64,000 nucleotides of DNA from Erpobdella octoculata (lineage: Eukaryota; Annelida; Clitellata; Hirudinida; Erpobdellidae), in NCBI GenBank assembly GCA_963978895.1, contig OZ022247.1, positions 8,740,947-8,804,946 of the forward strand. Reading direction: 5' to 3'. The notes below the pieces were generated by a model that did no database searches, had not been told where the DNA came from, and worked only from the letters and a program-made list of their open reading frames with translations. The position numbers and the translations under genes were made by a program. Below are positions 11,353 to 59,167 of the stretch, in pieces (the stretch's first letter is position 1; each line of letters opens with the position of its first letter).

Positions 11353-11864
11353 GTCGGTCGTCGCATGATATACGAACAATTAGGGGGTTTTAATTAAATT
11401 AAACTATTTTACTTGAAAATAAAATTTGTTATTCGGTATTTTTAACATTTTTTTACTACGGTCATTATGATAGTTATTCGGTAACACATGCAAAAGATTT
11501 GGCAGTCACACAGATGAAACGCGCTGCAGATCACCGCAAGAAAATCGCTCCGCTATGGTTTAGCTAGCTAGTTTAGCAAGTACAGAATAGCTTGTACAAG
11601 AAACTGTATGACTCGAAAAGTTTTGAGTCTATTTAGTATAGTAACTTTTATCATCAAAATGTTTGTTAAATGTAGTAGTAAGTTATGTTGTGTTAATAAA
11701 GAAATTAAATAAAGACATTTTCCTTGAGAATTTTTTCAAAGTTAACGGTATTTTTTGTGTCACCTAGGTGTAACTGATATAATACCGAAGACAGAAATGA
11801 GCAAAGATAAACACAACATGACTTATTGAAAACAAGTTGAAAGATATAAATTGTCATTGTCTAA

Positions 11865-13715
11865 TTATTGACCTTTAAACAAAATCAGTTTAGTTAAATC
11901 TTTACGAATGTTGATACCCGAAACAACTACAGTTTTCTGTTTTGCTAAATGATGTAATCTAATAGTCGCATAGCTATGAGCAACACATTTAATTATATTA
12001 AAAATGTGATTGTTATCTGGTGTGCTATTGTACATGTGAAAGTCTAAGGATTTGAAAGCGATCATGCCAACTTCACTAAGAACCAGTGTTTGACTTGATT
12101 TCAATTTTTTTTTCATAATCAGAGCTCGATCAACAATATAATTCATTTGTCTTTTCATTGCCTTTGGGGTGGTTTGAATATTGTACGAGTGTTCCCTAGA
12201 AATTAAAACAGCTGATGACTTTGAAGGAATGTATGACTCTGCAGATACGACTTCAGTTATTGATTGCTCTTCATGTGGTCTTGGTTTTCTTGACTTGGAA
12301 AACTAGCAAAATATACAAAAGCAATAATTCATGAAAGATTTTTTAAAAATTTTACAACGTAAGCATGCTTGAAAAAATAATATCTTGTCGTAGTTTTCTA
12401 AATGTAGGTATTCTAATGTAAAGTAATGAAAATGTATTTAGTTTTTATACCTCACAAGACATTGTAGGTATGTATGGGTCTGCAGTTGCAACTCCAGTTG
12501 TTGGTTGCTCTTCATGTGGTCCTGGTTTTCTCGACTTGAGAAAATAACAAAATGATCAAGCAATAAATAATAAAATATTTTAAAATAATTTTACAAGATA
12601 AGTACACTTTAAAAATAAAAATTTACATGGTAATCATAATCTAAAAATAACATTTTATTGTAGTTTATTGTAAAGTAATAAATATGTATTTAGCTTTTAT
12701 ACCTCAGTGCAGCGATCTGGAAAATTAAAAATAGTTGGAATAGCACCATGGCGAAGTCGAGTTGTTTGTCCAGTTCTATCGAAGCAATTCTCTTCAAAAT
12801 GTTCTGAGCAAACCACAGACTTCTTTGTACAATTAAAATCTGAACGATTCCTATTGGCCACCCAACTCAGGCTTAGTGAAGGGAAACCTGCAAATAGGAA
12901 GATATTGCACATTTTACTAGTCTCCATTGCCTAAACCTACAAGTTGCTAGTCAATATGACCAAAGAAACGGAGTTTTCTAATTTAATGGTTGTTGAGGTG
13001 TTAAGAATTTTTATGATTCACCGTTATTTTTCTTCAAGGATCACAGTCACTTATTGTCCCATAACAAAATAAGAATAAACTATAATTCATAAGGTGACTA
13101 AAAAAGAGAACTGTTTGCAATGATGTTGATAGCAACAATAATTATATTGATGGGAAAAGTAAAATGAGATGATTCAGTGATAAAGACACATTGTAGAAAA
13201 ATGCACATCATATCATAGTCAAAATGTTTGCTGCTTTTCAATATAGACACAAGCAAACAGTTTTGACATTGAAACAATGTTTACAACTTACAAACATTTC
13301 AATAGTCGTCTACTTTTGTCAGGTTTTACAAGAAAAATTAATAGCTAGTGAATATAAAATATAATATGATCTCTCTCTACCCAAACTAACTGAAACTAAA
13401 TCAAGATAATTCTCAAAGTACTTAAAATAGAAACGAAGTCAGAAATTCTACATTTCATCTTTGCGAACTTAAAACGTAAACAAAAACTATTTTTAAACCT
13501 TTCAATAATGAGGTTGAGGACACAATTATTTAGGCTAGGCTGACATAGTTAATAGTTTAGTTATTTGCTCAGCCAAACGACAGTGTTGCTAAATATAGCT
13601 CAGGCGGCAAATAAACCTTGCTAAAAAAAACTTAATTAAGTACTTACAAATGAAATGACTGTTTTGCTCCCTTATATTTTCTATTGAAGCAATTACAAGC
13701 AGCGCAATTCGGCAT
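11865..13715 (-). pseudogene. THAP-domain gene of the P-like element, frameshifted
   Basis: Four exons on the minus strand: 13648-13715, 12703-12887, 12451-12534 and 11865-12293. Exon 1 starts 'MPNCAACNC', the first two Cys of a C2CH THAP finger. Exon 2 has 'VVCSEHFEENCF' (third Cys and His) and 'RLRHGAIPTIF', the usual THAP close. With the exon 1 donor in phase 2, exon 2 first reads 'FPFTKPEL', then meets a stop; the finger continues in a second frame from 'WVANRNRSDF'. A one-base frame break near 12868 is therefore likely. Exon 4 ends with 'NIIKCVAHSYATIRLHH' and 'LTKLILF', typical of P-type transposase C-termini. The catalytic middle is missing. Exon 3 and the start of exon 4 are duplicates. 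Confidence 0.75.
12180..12720 (-). repeat. Tandem exon-intron duplication in the THAP gene
   Basis: The stretch around 12451-12534 with its upstream intron repeats the stretch around 12220-12293 with its intron (both read 'SRKPxPHEEQ' after a 'CAAG' acceptor, followed by related AT-rich introns). The unit is about 240 bp. Both exons are in phase 0, so the duplication keeps the frame. Confidence 0.7.
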
Positions 13716-13824
13716 TTTTAAACTTCTAAAAAGATTCCGTCAATAGCATCAGATAGTTGGCCTTCCAAAATGGCGACCAGCGGCGAGGCGACACCCAGAC
13801 AGGTCTAAGCGCAATCCAGTTATA

Positions 13825-14016
13825 TTATAGAGATCAGTTTTTTTTTTTTTTTTTTATAATAGTTTATAGTCCTTTACACCATGTGTTTTAAGACTGAAAT
13901 GTCTGTATGTAGGAAGCAGCTAAGTACTTCCTGTTGTGGATCATAACTTTTCCCTCCTCCTTTCTCCAGGCTTGGGACTGGCTCGCAATTAGCGAGGCGG
14001 AGTTATAGAGATCAGT
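13825..14016 (-). mobile_element. SINE-like retroposon with poly(A) and 14-bp TSD (copy B)
   Basis: Exact 14-bp repeats 'ttatagagatcagt' at 13825-13838 and 14003-14016 flank a 164-bp body. Read on the minus strand it starts 'aactccgcctcgc' and ends 'actattat' followed by about 17 A. Retroposition is thus shown directly. The target was the right inverted repeat of the P-like element, so the SINE is younger than that insertion. Confidence 0.9.
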
Positions 14017-14017
14017 G

Positions 14018-14074
14018 GGTTCAACCCATATATATATGGTTCAACCATAGATATATCTATTCTATGGGTTCAAC
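14018..14074. mobile_element. Two short palindromic inserts between repeated ggttcaac words
   Basis: The word 'ggttcaac' occurs at 14018-14025, 14038-14045 and 14067-14074. Between the last two is the 21-bp near-palindrome starting CATAGATATA and ending TTCTATG (14046-14066). Between the first two is CATATATATATG (14027-14038), flanked by the shifted 8-bp word 'gttcaacc' (14019-14026, 14039-14046). Both inserts start CAT and end ATG like the tips of the P-like elements. Confidence 0.7.
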
Positions 14075-14513
14075 AAAGATGATATTGTCACGAAACCAGT
14101 TGGTGACAGTTATCGAACGTCTTACTGAAAGCGTTATTTTGGGGTAGATTTTATATCTCAGGCCTGTTTTAAAAAAATTAGAAATGATCATTCTTAGCTG
14201 TTTGTTTGTTTACAGGCTTCAGTGTAGTGTTTTAGACATTAGAGTGTCATAGACATAGTTTTCCAACCGGAGAATTTTAGCATTTTCAATAAAATATTTT
14301 TATAAAATTATTTAACAAAAATATATTAACATAATGTACAAATAATCCGACATTTTCTTAGTTGGTGGGAGCGGTCTCTGTACGCAGAATGGAGCATCCC
14401 TAGTTTACATTAAATATCCTCATATCGTATTATTGCTTGTAAACAACATCATCTCGGTAAAGTTGAAAAGTGGAAGAGTAGTTTCGTGGTCAATAATATA
14501 AAAATAAAACATC

Positions 14514-16718
14514 ATGGGTTTGTTCGGAAAGCAGAAAGACCCGAAGGAAATGGTACACAGTAATTTTTTAATAAAACCAATGTTTTATTAGTATATATTT
14601 ATATTAAAATTTATTAAATATTAATTTTTGTAGGAAGTCTGCATTTTCGTTTTCATTTATTTTTTTGTTAATGCCTGTTAATAATAATTTTTAAGGTTAG
14701 AGAATGGCAAGCGTCTTTGAGGAAAGAAGGACGGCAGCTTGATAGACAAATCTTAGGTTGGATTATTTTTAAGAAAAAACTGCTTGATGAACTCCAATTT
14801 TCAAATAACGATTATACTTCATTATTATGCGTTATCCACCCCTTCAATAACATTCATATAACATTATTAAACATAATATGATTTAGGTATTCAAAGAGAG
14901 CAAGAGAAAGTTAAGCGATCATTAAAAGATGCGGCCAAGAAAGGAGACAAAGATACCTGTAAGATTCTTGCCAAAGAAATTGTTAGATCTAACAAAGCCA
15001 TATCAAGAATTCATTGTGCTAAAGCTCAGCTAAAATCAGTTGAGTTGCACATGAACCAACAGCTAGGTGAATTTATAGTTTTTTTATGGGTTAATTTAAA
15101 ACACTCACATAAAAGATATTTTGTTGTAGTTGTAACAAGGTGCCCAGAGAGTAGAGAGGCTTACAAATATTGTACTACTAATCATTTTCATATATAAACT
15201 AAATACTAAGTTTAACAGTCTAAAAAGGAGAGGTCATTACTGATGAGGATGCAGTCATCACCGCCACCATTTATTTGTAAAATGTCGATTTTCTACACTA
15301 AACTAGGGCGGGTCATTTTTATCCATATATGTTTCTCTACAAGTTCAGTTCAGAGCAGACTATCACTTCAGACCAAGCAAATTTATATCCTGTTTCACTA
15401 ATTAGCCCCAAGTTTTCCTACACATTCTTTTTCCTTTCATCTCTACAACCTCCGTGTCGCCACATCCTAAAACCCAATCATCCATGTTCTTATGCTTCAG
15501 ATATCCAAACCTCTTCAATCTGACATGTCTCATCAGCTTCACAAGGAACATCCAGAAGGTTGTGCAAATTCATACTGCATACACGATCACACTGACATTC
15601 TGCATAACTTATGGAGCTGGAACTAATGTTTTTTTTGCTTAGGTTGCATGGGCAGTTATTCAACTTTTTCAACAGCCTTTGTATTGCCTGACACATTATG
15701 TTCTTTGTTTTACCTGCATTTACTTTTGGGCTGTTTTGCTTCCATACCAATTTTTCAACTTTTTAATTATTTTAAGAGTTTAGATTTCTTAGTGATCTAA
15801 AGCACTTTCACAAAAATTTAGTTTATTGGTTGTTAACTTCACTATTTTTACAAATTTTTTTGGATTGAATTTTATAACTTTTTTTATCACTTTGAGATTA
15901 TTTTTAAGCTCATTACTGTTGTAGCATATTTTTGAAGGAAGTCGTATTAAGAGCACGATTACAATTTTGATTATCAATAAGATGGAGTTCAATACATAAC
16001 AGTGCAATAAAATAGATGATATCGATTAGTTTAAATATATACACAGTAAAAGTCCTTTAGAGTTGCACCCTCAAGAGCGGATGCTAAGAGTAACGGACAT
16101 TTCTGTTTGTAACTAAATTTCTTTATTACGTATCTGGCCTAAAGTGGCTTGTTCCTGAGTAACAAACAGACACGAGAAGCGGACATTTTTGCTCTTCCCC
16201 GAGGGGACTTTTACTCTATATATGCACTGATAAATTTGTGAATTTGCTTTGTTTCTAGCCACGCTCAGGTTGTCAGGAGCTATGCAGAAAAGTGCTGAAG
16301 TAATGAAGAGCATGCAGGCATTGCTTAAAGTGAGTGATGTTGCTGAAACAATGAGGGAGCTATCAAAAGAGATGATGAAGGCAGGGGTGATTGAAGAAAT
16401 GATGGAGGACACGATTGAATCTGTGATGGATGATTCAGAAGAGATGGAAGATGAAGTTCAGAAAGAAGTCGAAAAAGTTCTATGGGAACTAACGGCTGGT
16501 GAGATAATTTTGAGGCTAAAATTGAATTATGGTGACAATCTAAATTAATATTGGTTTTCACTATTTATTTGAGCTGGTATTTTGTTATTCCAGGACAACT
16601 CGGCAAAGTTCCAGAACTTGCGAAAGATCCTTTGGTCGCTCCAGCGAAAGAAATTGTCGAAAGTGACGAAGAAGATGTCTCCCACATGCAGGCAAGACTT
16701 GAAGCTCTCAGAAGTTGA
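14514..16718 (+). CDS. CHMP3: CHMP3/VPS24, ESCRT-III subunit
   Basis: Five exons: 14514-14552, 14696-14756, 14887-15066, 16259-16498 and 16594-16718, all with GT-AG borders and matching phases (0,1,1,1), giving 214 codons; vertebrate CHMP3 is about 220. The protein begins 'MGLFGK', the membrane-binding N-terminus of CHMP3. It continues with 'REWQASLRKEGRQLDRQI' and 'REQEKVKRSLKDAAKKGD' (basic helix 1 and 2) and 'MRELSKEMMKAGVIEEMMED', a CHMP3 signature in helices 4-5. It ends in an acidic stretch and 'MQARLEALRS', a MIT-interacting motif that would bind VPS4. ESCRT-III drives membrane scission in multivesicular-body formation and cytokinesis. The start is the ATG with the conserved N-terminus. 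The gene lies just right of the transposon nest. Confidence 0.95.
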
Positions 16719-17129
16719 AGCAAATCATTTTATGCAACAAATTATGAATCACGCTTTTTACTTGTCTATATTTATTGCTATATTATCTCATTAATGATTG
16801 TTTTTATTTTTTTTGTTCTCACCGAAACCGAACCGTGTAAATAATTTTTCAGATGAATCTGAAAAAGTTGTGTTATTTCCAAATTTAGAACTTGTAGAAA
16901 TGAGGACAACCGTTGACTTTGACGGGTTGAGGTGGTTAGGGAAAGGTTCGCAACAGGACTACTGTAGGTTTGTAACGTAGGCCAAACCCGTCAAAGTAAA
17001 TGTTTACAGAAATGAGATGATATCTCTTATCTTGGGGGTGATTTTTTTTACATCAGTTTTGTTTTTGTTATTTTTGAGTTGTTAGTGTTATTATTTTGCA
17101 AAGGAAATATTTGTATTTTCAGTGATGTG

Positions 17130-17135
17130 AATAAA
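17130..17135 (+). terminator. Candidate poly(A) signal for CHMP3
   Basis: 'AATAAA' is the first canonical signal found downstream of the CHMP3 stop (about 410 bp). The 3' UTR would hold no other notable feature. Confidence 0.4.
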
Positions 17136-18303
17136 TAAGTGTACATATTTTTGTAGTTTGTTTTTATAATGGCATGATTTTCCTGCATCGCTAGCTTTGA
17201 AACTGTTCAGGATAAATATGATGAATTTTTGATAATAAATTATACCCTATTTATAAAAAAAATTCAATAAATCTGTGCAAGAAAATTTTTAAAGTAGAAA
17301 TAAAACAACACTTGTGTGCAAAAGATGGTCGTTTGCACGATCACCCGTTGCTTGCAAAAATTGATCATTTTGATGCAATTATTCAAAGATGGAAAATGCT
17401 GAAGGGTTACAGTTAATAAAAAAAAACTATATTGCTTCAGAAGATGCTGCAACAACAACAAAACAACGGTGATTATACATGTTGATCGGGTTATCACTAG
17501 TAAAATTATAAAATTGAAGTAGTTTATATAAGGTAGTAGGTTAAGAAGTAAATTTTTGCTGTATTTGTTTATGATTTTGATTAAAATAAGACATAAAAAA
17601 CAACATTTTTTACTAATTAACAAAATTTAAAAGAAAACTAGACGAGGTGTGGTTAATGAAGAAATTTCAGTGGTGATATTGTAGGCGCTGATTATAATTG
17701 GGAGGCAAGAAGACAATGTGCCATGCGCCTTATCCGACTAATAATATTAATAAACCAACCTTACTAAATCATGCATTTTCGAGCTTATATGATTCAATTA
17801 ATATTTTTACTTAATAATGAATGTAAATGATTGTCTAAAATATGTTATAACATTACCCAATCAATAAGGCGACATTTTCTCGGGCGTCCTTATAGAGTTT
17901 TCGTCATCCCACGCGGTCAGACCTAAATCTGCCACTGAAATGAAGGTCTCTGCTATGTGGCAATAGACCAACATTACCAAATAGCTAGAGAAGATTTTTT
18001 TATTTCTATCACATTGTTGATTGTTTCTTACATTCTTAGTTCAGCATATATATTTTGTAGTGTGTATAATGTGCTGCATGTAATCGAAGGTCATTGCATT
18101 TTGAATAATTTTTAAAAGTTTATACTCTAGAAAGGTCAGTTTGTAGAAATACCAAAGTTGTTTTTACGGAATTCAAAATTTAATGTTTTTCTTCTTTACC
18201 CAGGCTTGATACTTAATGACTCACTTAAGCGAGAAGTTGTTCTAGTTTTAGTTAAAACAGGAGCTTCAAAAGCCGTCATGGTGTACCGTCACGCAGAAAG
18301 TGG
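17136..18303. other. Unassigned AT-rich intergenic DNA
   Basis: The open frame on the minus strand at 17264-17623 is hydrophobic and Leu/Ile-rich without a recognisable family; I treat it as chance. Nothing else is identified. Confidence 0.5.
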
Positions 18304-18311
18304 CCCAGGGT

Positions 18312-18623
18312 CAGAGGCGTAGCGAAGGGAGCAGGGAGACAGCTGTTCTCGGGCGAATGGGGCGCATTTTCAGTAAGCAAAAAAGTTTTTTTAATATTAA
18401 TTTGCTGCTCTAGAAATTTTTATGGCTCCGTTTACCACAGCCCCGGTCATCAGGTTTTTTGGAAGAAAAAATGAAGAGGGTTTTGAAAAATGTTTTTAAA
18501 AAGTGGCTCCGACTACCCCCGCCATACTCCGGTTTTTTGGAAGCAAGAAGCAAATGAGGTTATGTAGGGGGCGCAGATTTACTGTTTTGTCCCCGGGCGA
18601 AGAAGACCCTAGCTACGCCTCAG
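18312..18623. mobile_element. hAT-like MITE, 312 bp, exact 8-bp TSD
   Basis: Ends are 'cagaggcgtagc' and the inverse of 'ctgaggcgtagc'. The flanks 'cccagggt' at 18304-18311 and 18624-18631 are identical. Inside, 'ggttttttggaag' with 'tggctccg' occurs twice, so there is an internal duplication. No coding sequence is present. Confidence 0.85.
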
Positions 18624-18799
18624 CCCAGGGTGAAATTCCTGCCACCCCTCTCTCTCGACGGGTACTCAGGTTCTCTGACAAAACAAAGTCAGAAGAAACA
18701 TTAAAAAGCTAGAGAGCGAGTACATAAATACCATTTGGCTATTATTATTATTATTCGATATTTTTGTGAATTTTCTCATTGTCAAATTATTATATAAAT

Positions 18800-18957
18800 C
18801 GTCAACTCATCGTGCCGGGGGAGACTGAAGATTCGCGGTTGCTGGCCCAAGAATATGGAATACTCCCCCCCAGAGGTCATCTCCGCAGCAACAGTTGAAG
18901 GCTTCAGGAAAAGACTCAAAACGCCTTTAAGCCCTTTAGGACTTACGCCACTTTAAA
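18800..18957 (+). pseudogene. LINE reverse-transcriptase ORF, extreme 3' fragment
   Basis: One frame reads 'PPEVISAATVEGFRKRLKT' then stops. The pattern of a Trp/Asn-Pro-Pro-x-[VI]-[VI] stretch followed by 'x-F-[RK]-x-x-L' is the usual C-terminus of non-LTR retrotransposon ORF2. The rest of the ORF is absent, as expected for a 5'-truncated or decayed copy. Confidence 0.45.
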
Positions 18958-20170
18958 TTTGTCAAACATTATTATTATTATCGTCATCCAAAGCACTTCT
19001 CACTCTTGAACGACAAATGATCGATTTCGATTGCCTACTTTGGGAGTCACTGAGACATAGAGACTAGAAAATGAAGTTGAATCCTCGTTTACTAACATCT
19101 TATGTTCCAGAGAAGTCTTTTCGACATATTATTTTCTTAAAAAATGTTTTTTTTCTCTCAAATTGTAATTACCATCTAGAAATCAAACGGCAATTATTAG
19201 TATTTCAAAATAAACTACGCCCTCTAACGAACGAGACAGGTGAGCTCCTAAATGTTGCACTGGTGATTTGCTAATTTTCTTTCGTCTGACAGACGAAACA
19301 TTAATGGGTAACGCGTTTTAAAAAATAACAGAACAACGAAAACAATGGTAGAGGTAGGTAGAGTGGCAATACACTGTAAGAGTTCAATAGATATTATTAA
19401 TAAACATTGGAGAACATCCACTTAAAATTAAATGGTTGTCATCCGTAGTTGAAATCTTCTTCAAGTTTAGAACACTGTGATTTTATAGATGTTCTTCGTG
19501 CACGAATTATCGTTTAAGAAATAAAAAATATATATAAAAAATAAATAATGAAAACATAAATAAATACATAAATGTATAAAAAAATAAATAAAATAACATA
19601 AAATCTAACAATATTTTGAAAGCCTTATTATTATTATCATTATTATTATTGTTGTTGTATATTTATAAATGTATATCTAAGACATGACAACCACTAACAG
19701 AAATCCGATCTGCACATATTAAAAAAACAATGCAATTGACGGTACTTAAGTCAACATAAAAGATGAAATGTAGTTAATATTGACTCCATAAAAACATTCT
19801 ACTAACATTAAATTATGAGATCCATAATTGCCTGAGTTAAAAATACTGAATTAAAATGAACAATACTATTACAAAAATAAAACAAAAATGCGAGACATTA
19901 CAAGAAAAAGTCTAAAAAGAAAACCTTTTAATTAAAAAGTTATAAAAAAGTTGGAAATGCAGAAGAAAATTGAAAAGCCGCAACACATACACACAGAATG
20001 ACAGGTATAGATACAGAGAAGAACACAAAGAGTTGAAATAGCAGACCCATAAAAAATAAAGCATACTAACAATGCAACAGATGGTTGAGTAGAGTAATGC
20101 TTTATAGATATGAGAAAGAGAGAGAGAGAAAATGATGATATCACATTAGGAACTTCAATTGCTTCAATTT
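18958..20170. other. 3' flank of the p140Cap-like gene
   Basis: This is downstream DNA on the minus strand of the large gene. A possible weak poly(A) signal (ATTAAA on the minus strand) lies at 19927-19932, about 240 bp past the stop. Otherwise there are only AT-rich sequence and short ATT runs near 19625-19650. Confidence 0.4.
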
Positions 20171-58889
<38,719 letters not shown>

Positions 58890-59167
58890 TTTAAATTAAA
58901 AAATATTTAAACAAAAGAATAAAACAAAACGTCAACGTTCCTCGTTTTTTTTCAATGCAAAGCACGACGAAAGACATAAACAACAGTACGCGACTTCATT
59001 ACTTTAAAATGCATTTACTTTGATTTCGGCGCTTTAAACTTCGGTGCGCTTACTTAGACATCTAAAGCGCATTATTTTTTTTTAAATTAAGTTTTTGTTT
59101 CTATAATTATACAATTTAAAATAATTTTATAAATAAAAAAAACATAATTGTTTAATATAAATAATAA
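58890..59167 (-). promoter_or_regulatory. 278-bp gap between two same-strand genes
   Basis: This interval must hold the 3' end of the receptor gene and at least the 5' leader of the p140Cap-like gene. An ATTAAA-type signal (minus strand, 59151-59156) lies 12 bp past the receptor stop. I see no TATA box that stands out from the AT-rich background. Confidence 0.4.

Larger units (their letters stand above)
11207..14017 (-). mobile_element. P-like DNA transposon carrying a THAP gene, with SINE and mini-insert
   Basis: The left end 'CACTGATCTCTATAATATAA' continues to a 35-bp inverted repeat that matches the right end exactly once the SINE is removed (right arm 13804-13838 plus base 14017). Exact 8-bp duplications 'ggttcaac' flank it (11199-11206, 14018-14025). 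The 8-bp duplication and the THAP-type gene inside (minus strand, 11865-13715) fit the P-element superfamily. The encoded protein keeps the THAP finger and a C-terminal block but lacks the RNase H-like catalytic core, and exon 2 has a frame break, so this copy is defective. Confidence 0.8.

Noticed and set aside
15490..16007. Minus-strand ORFs within the long CHMP3 intron
   Set aside because: They show no family features and are antisense to the CHMP3 transcript.
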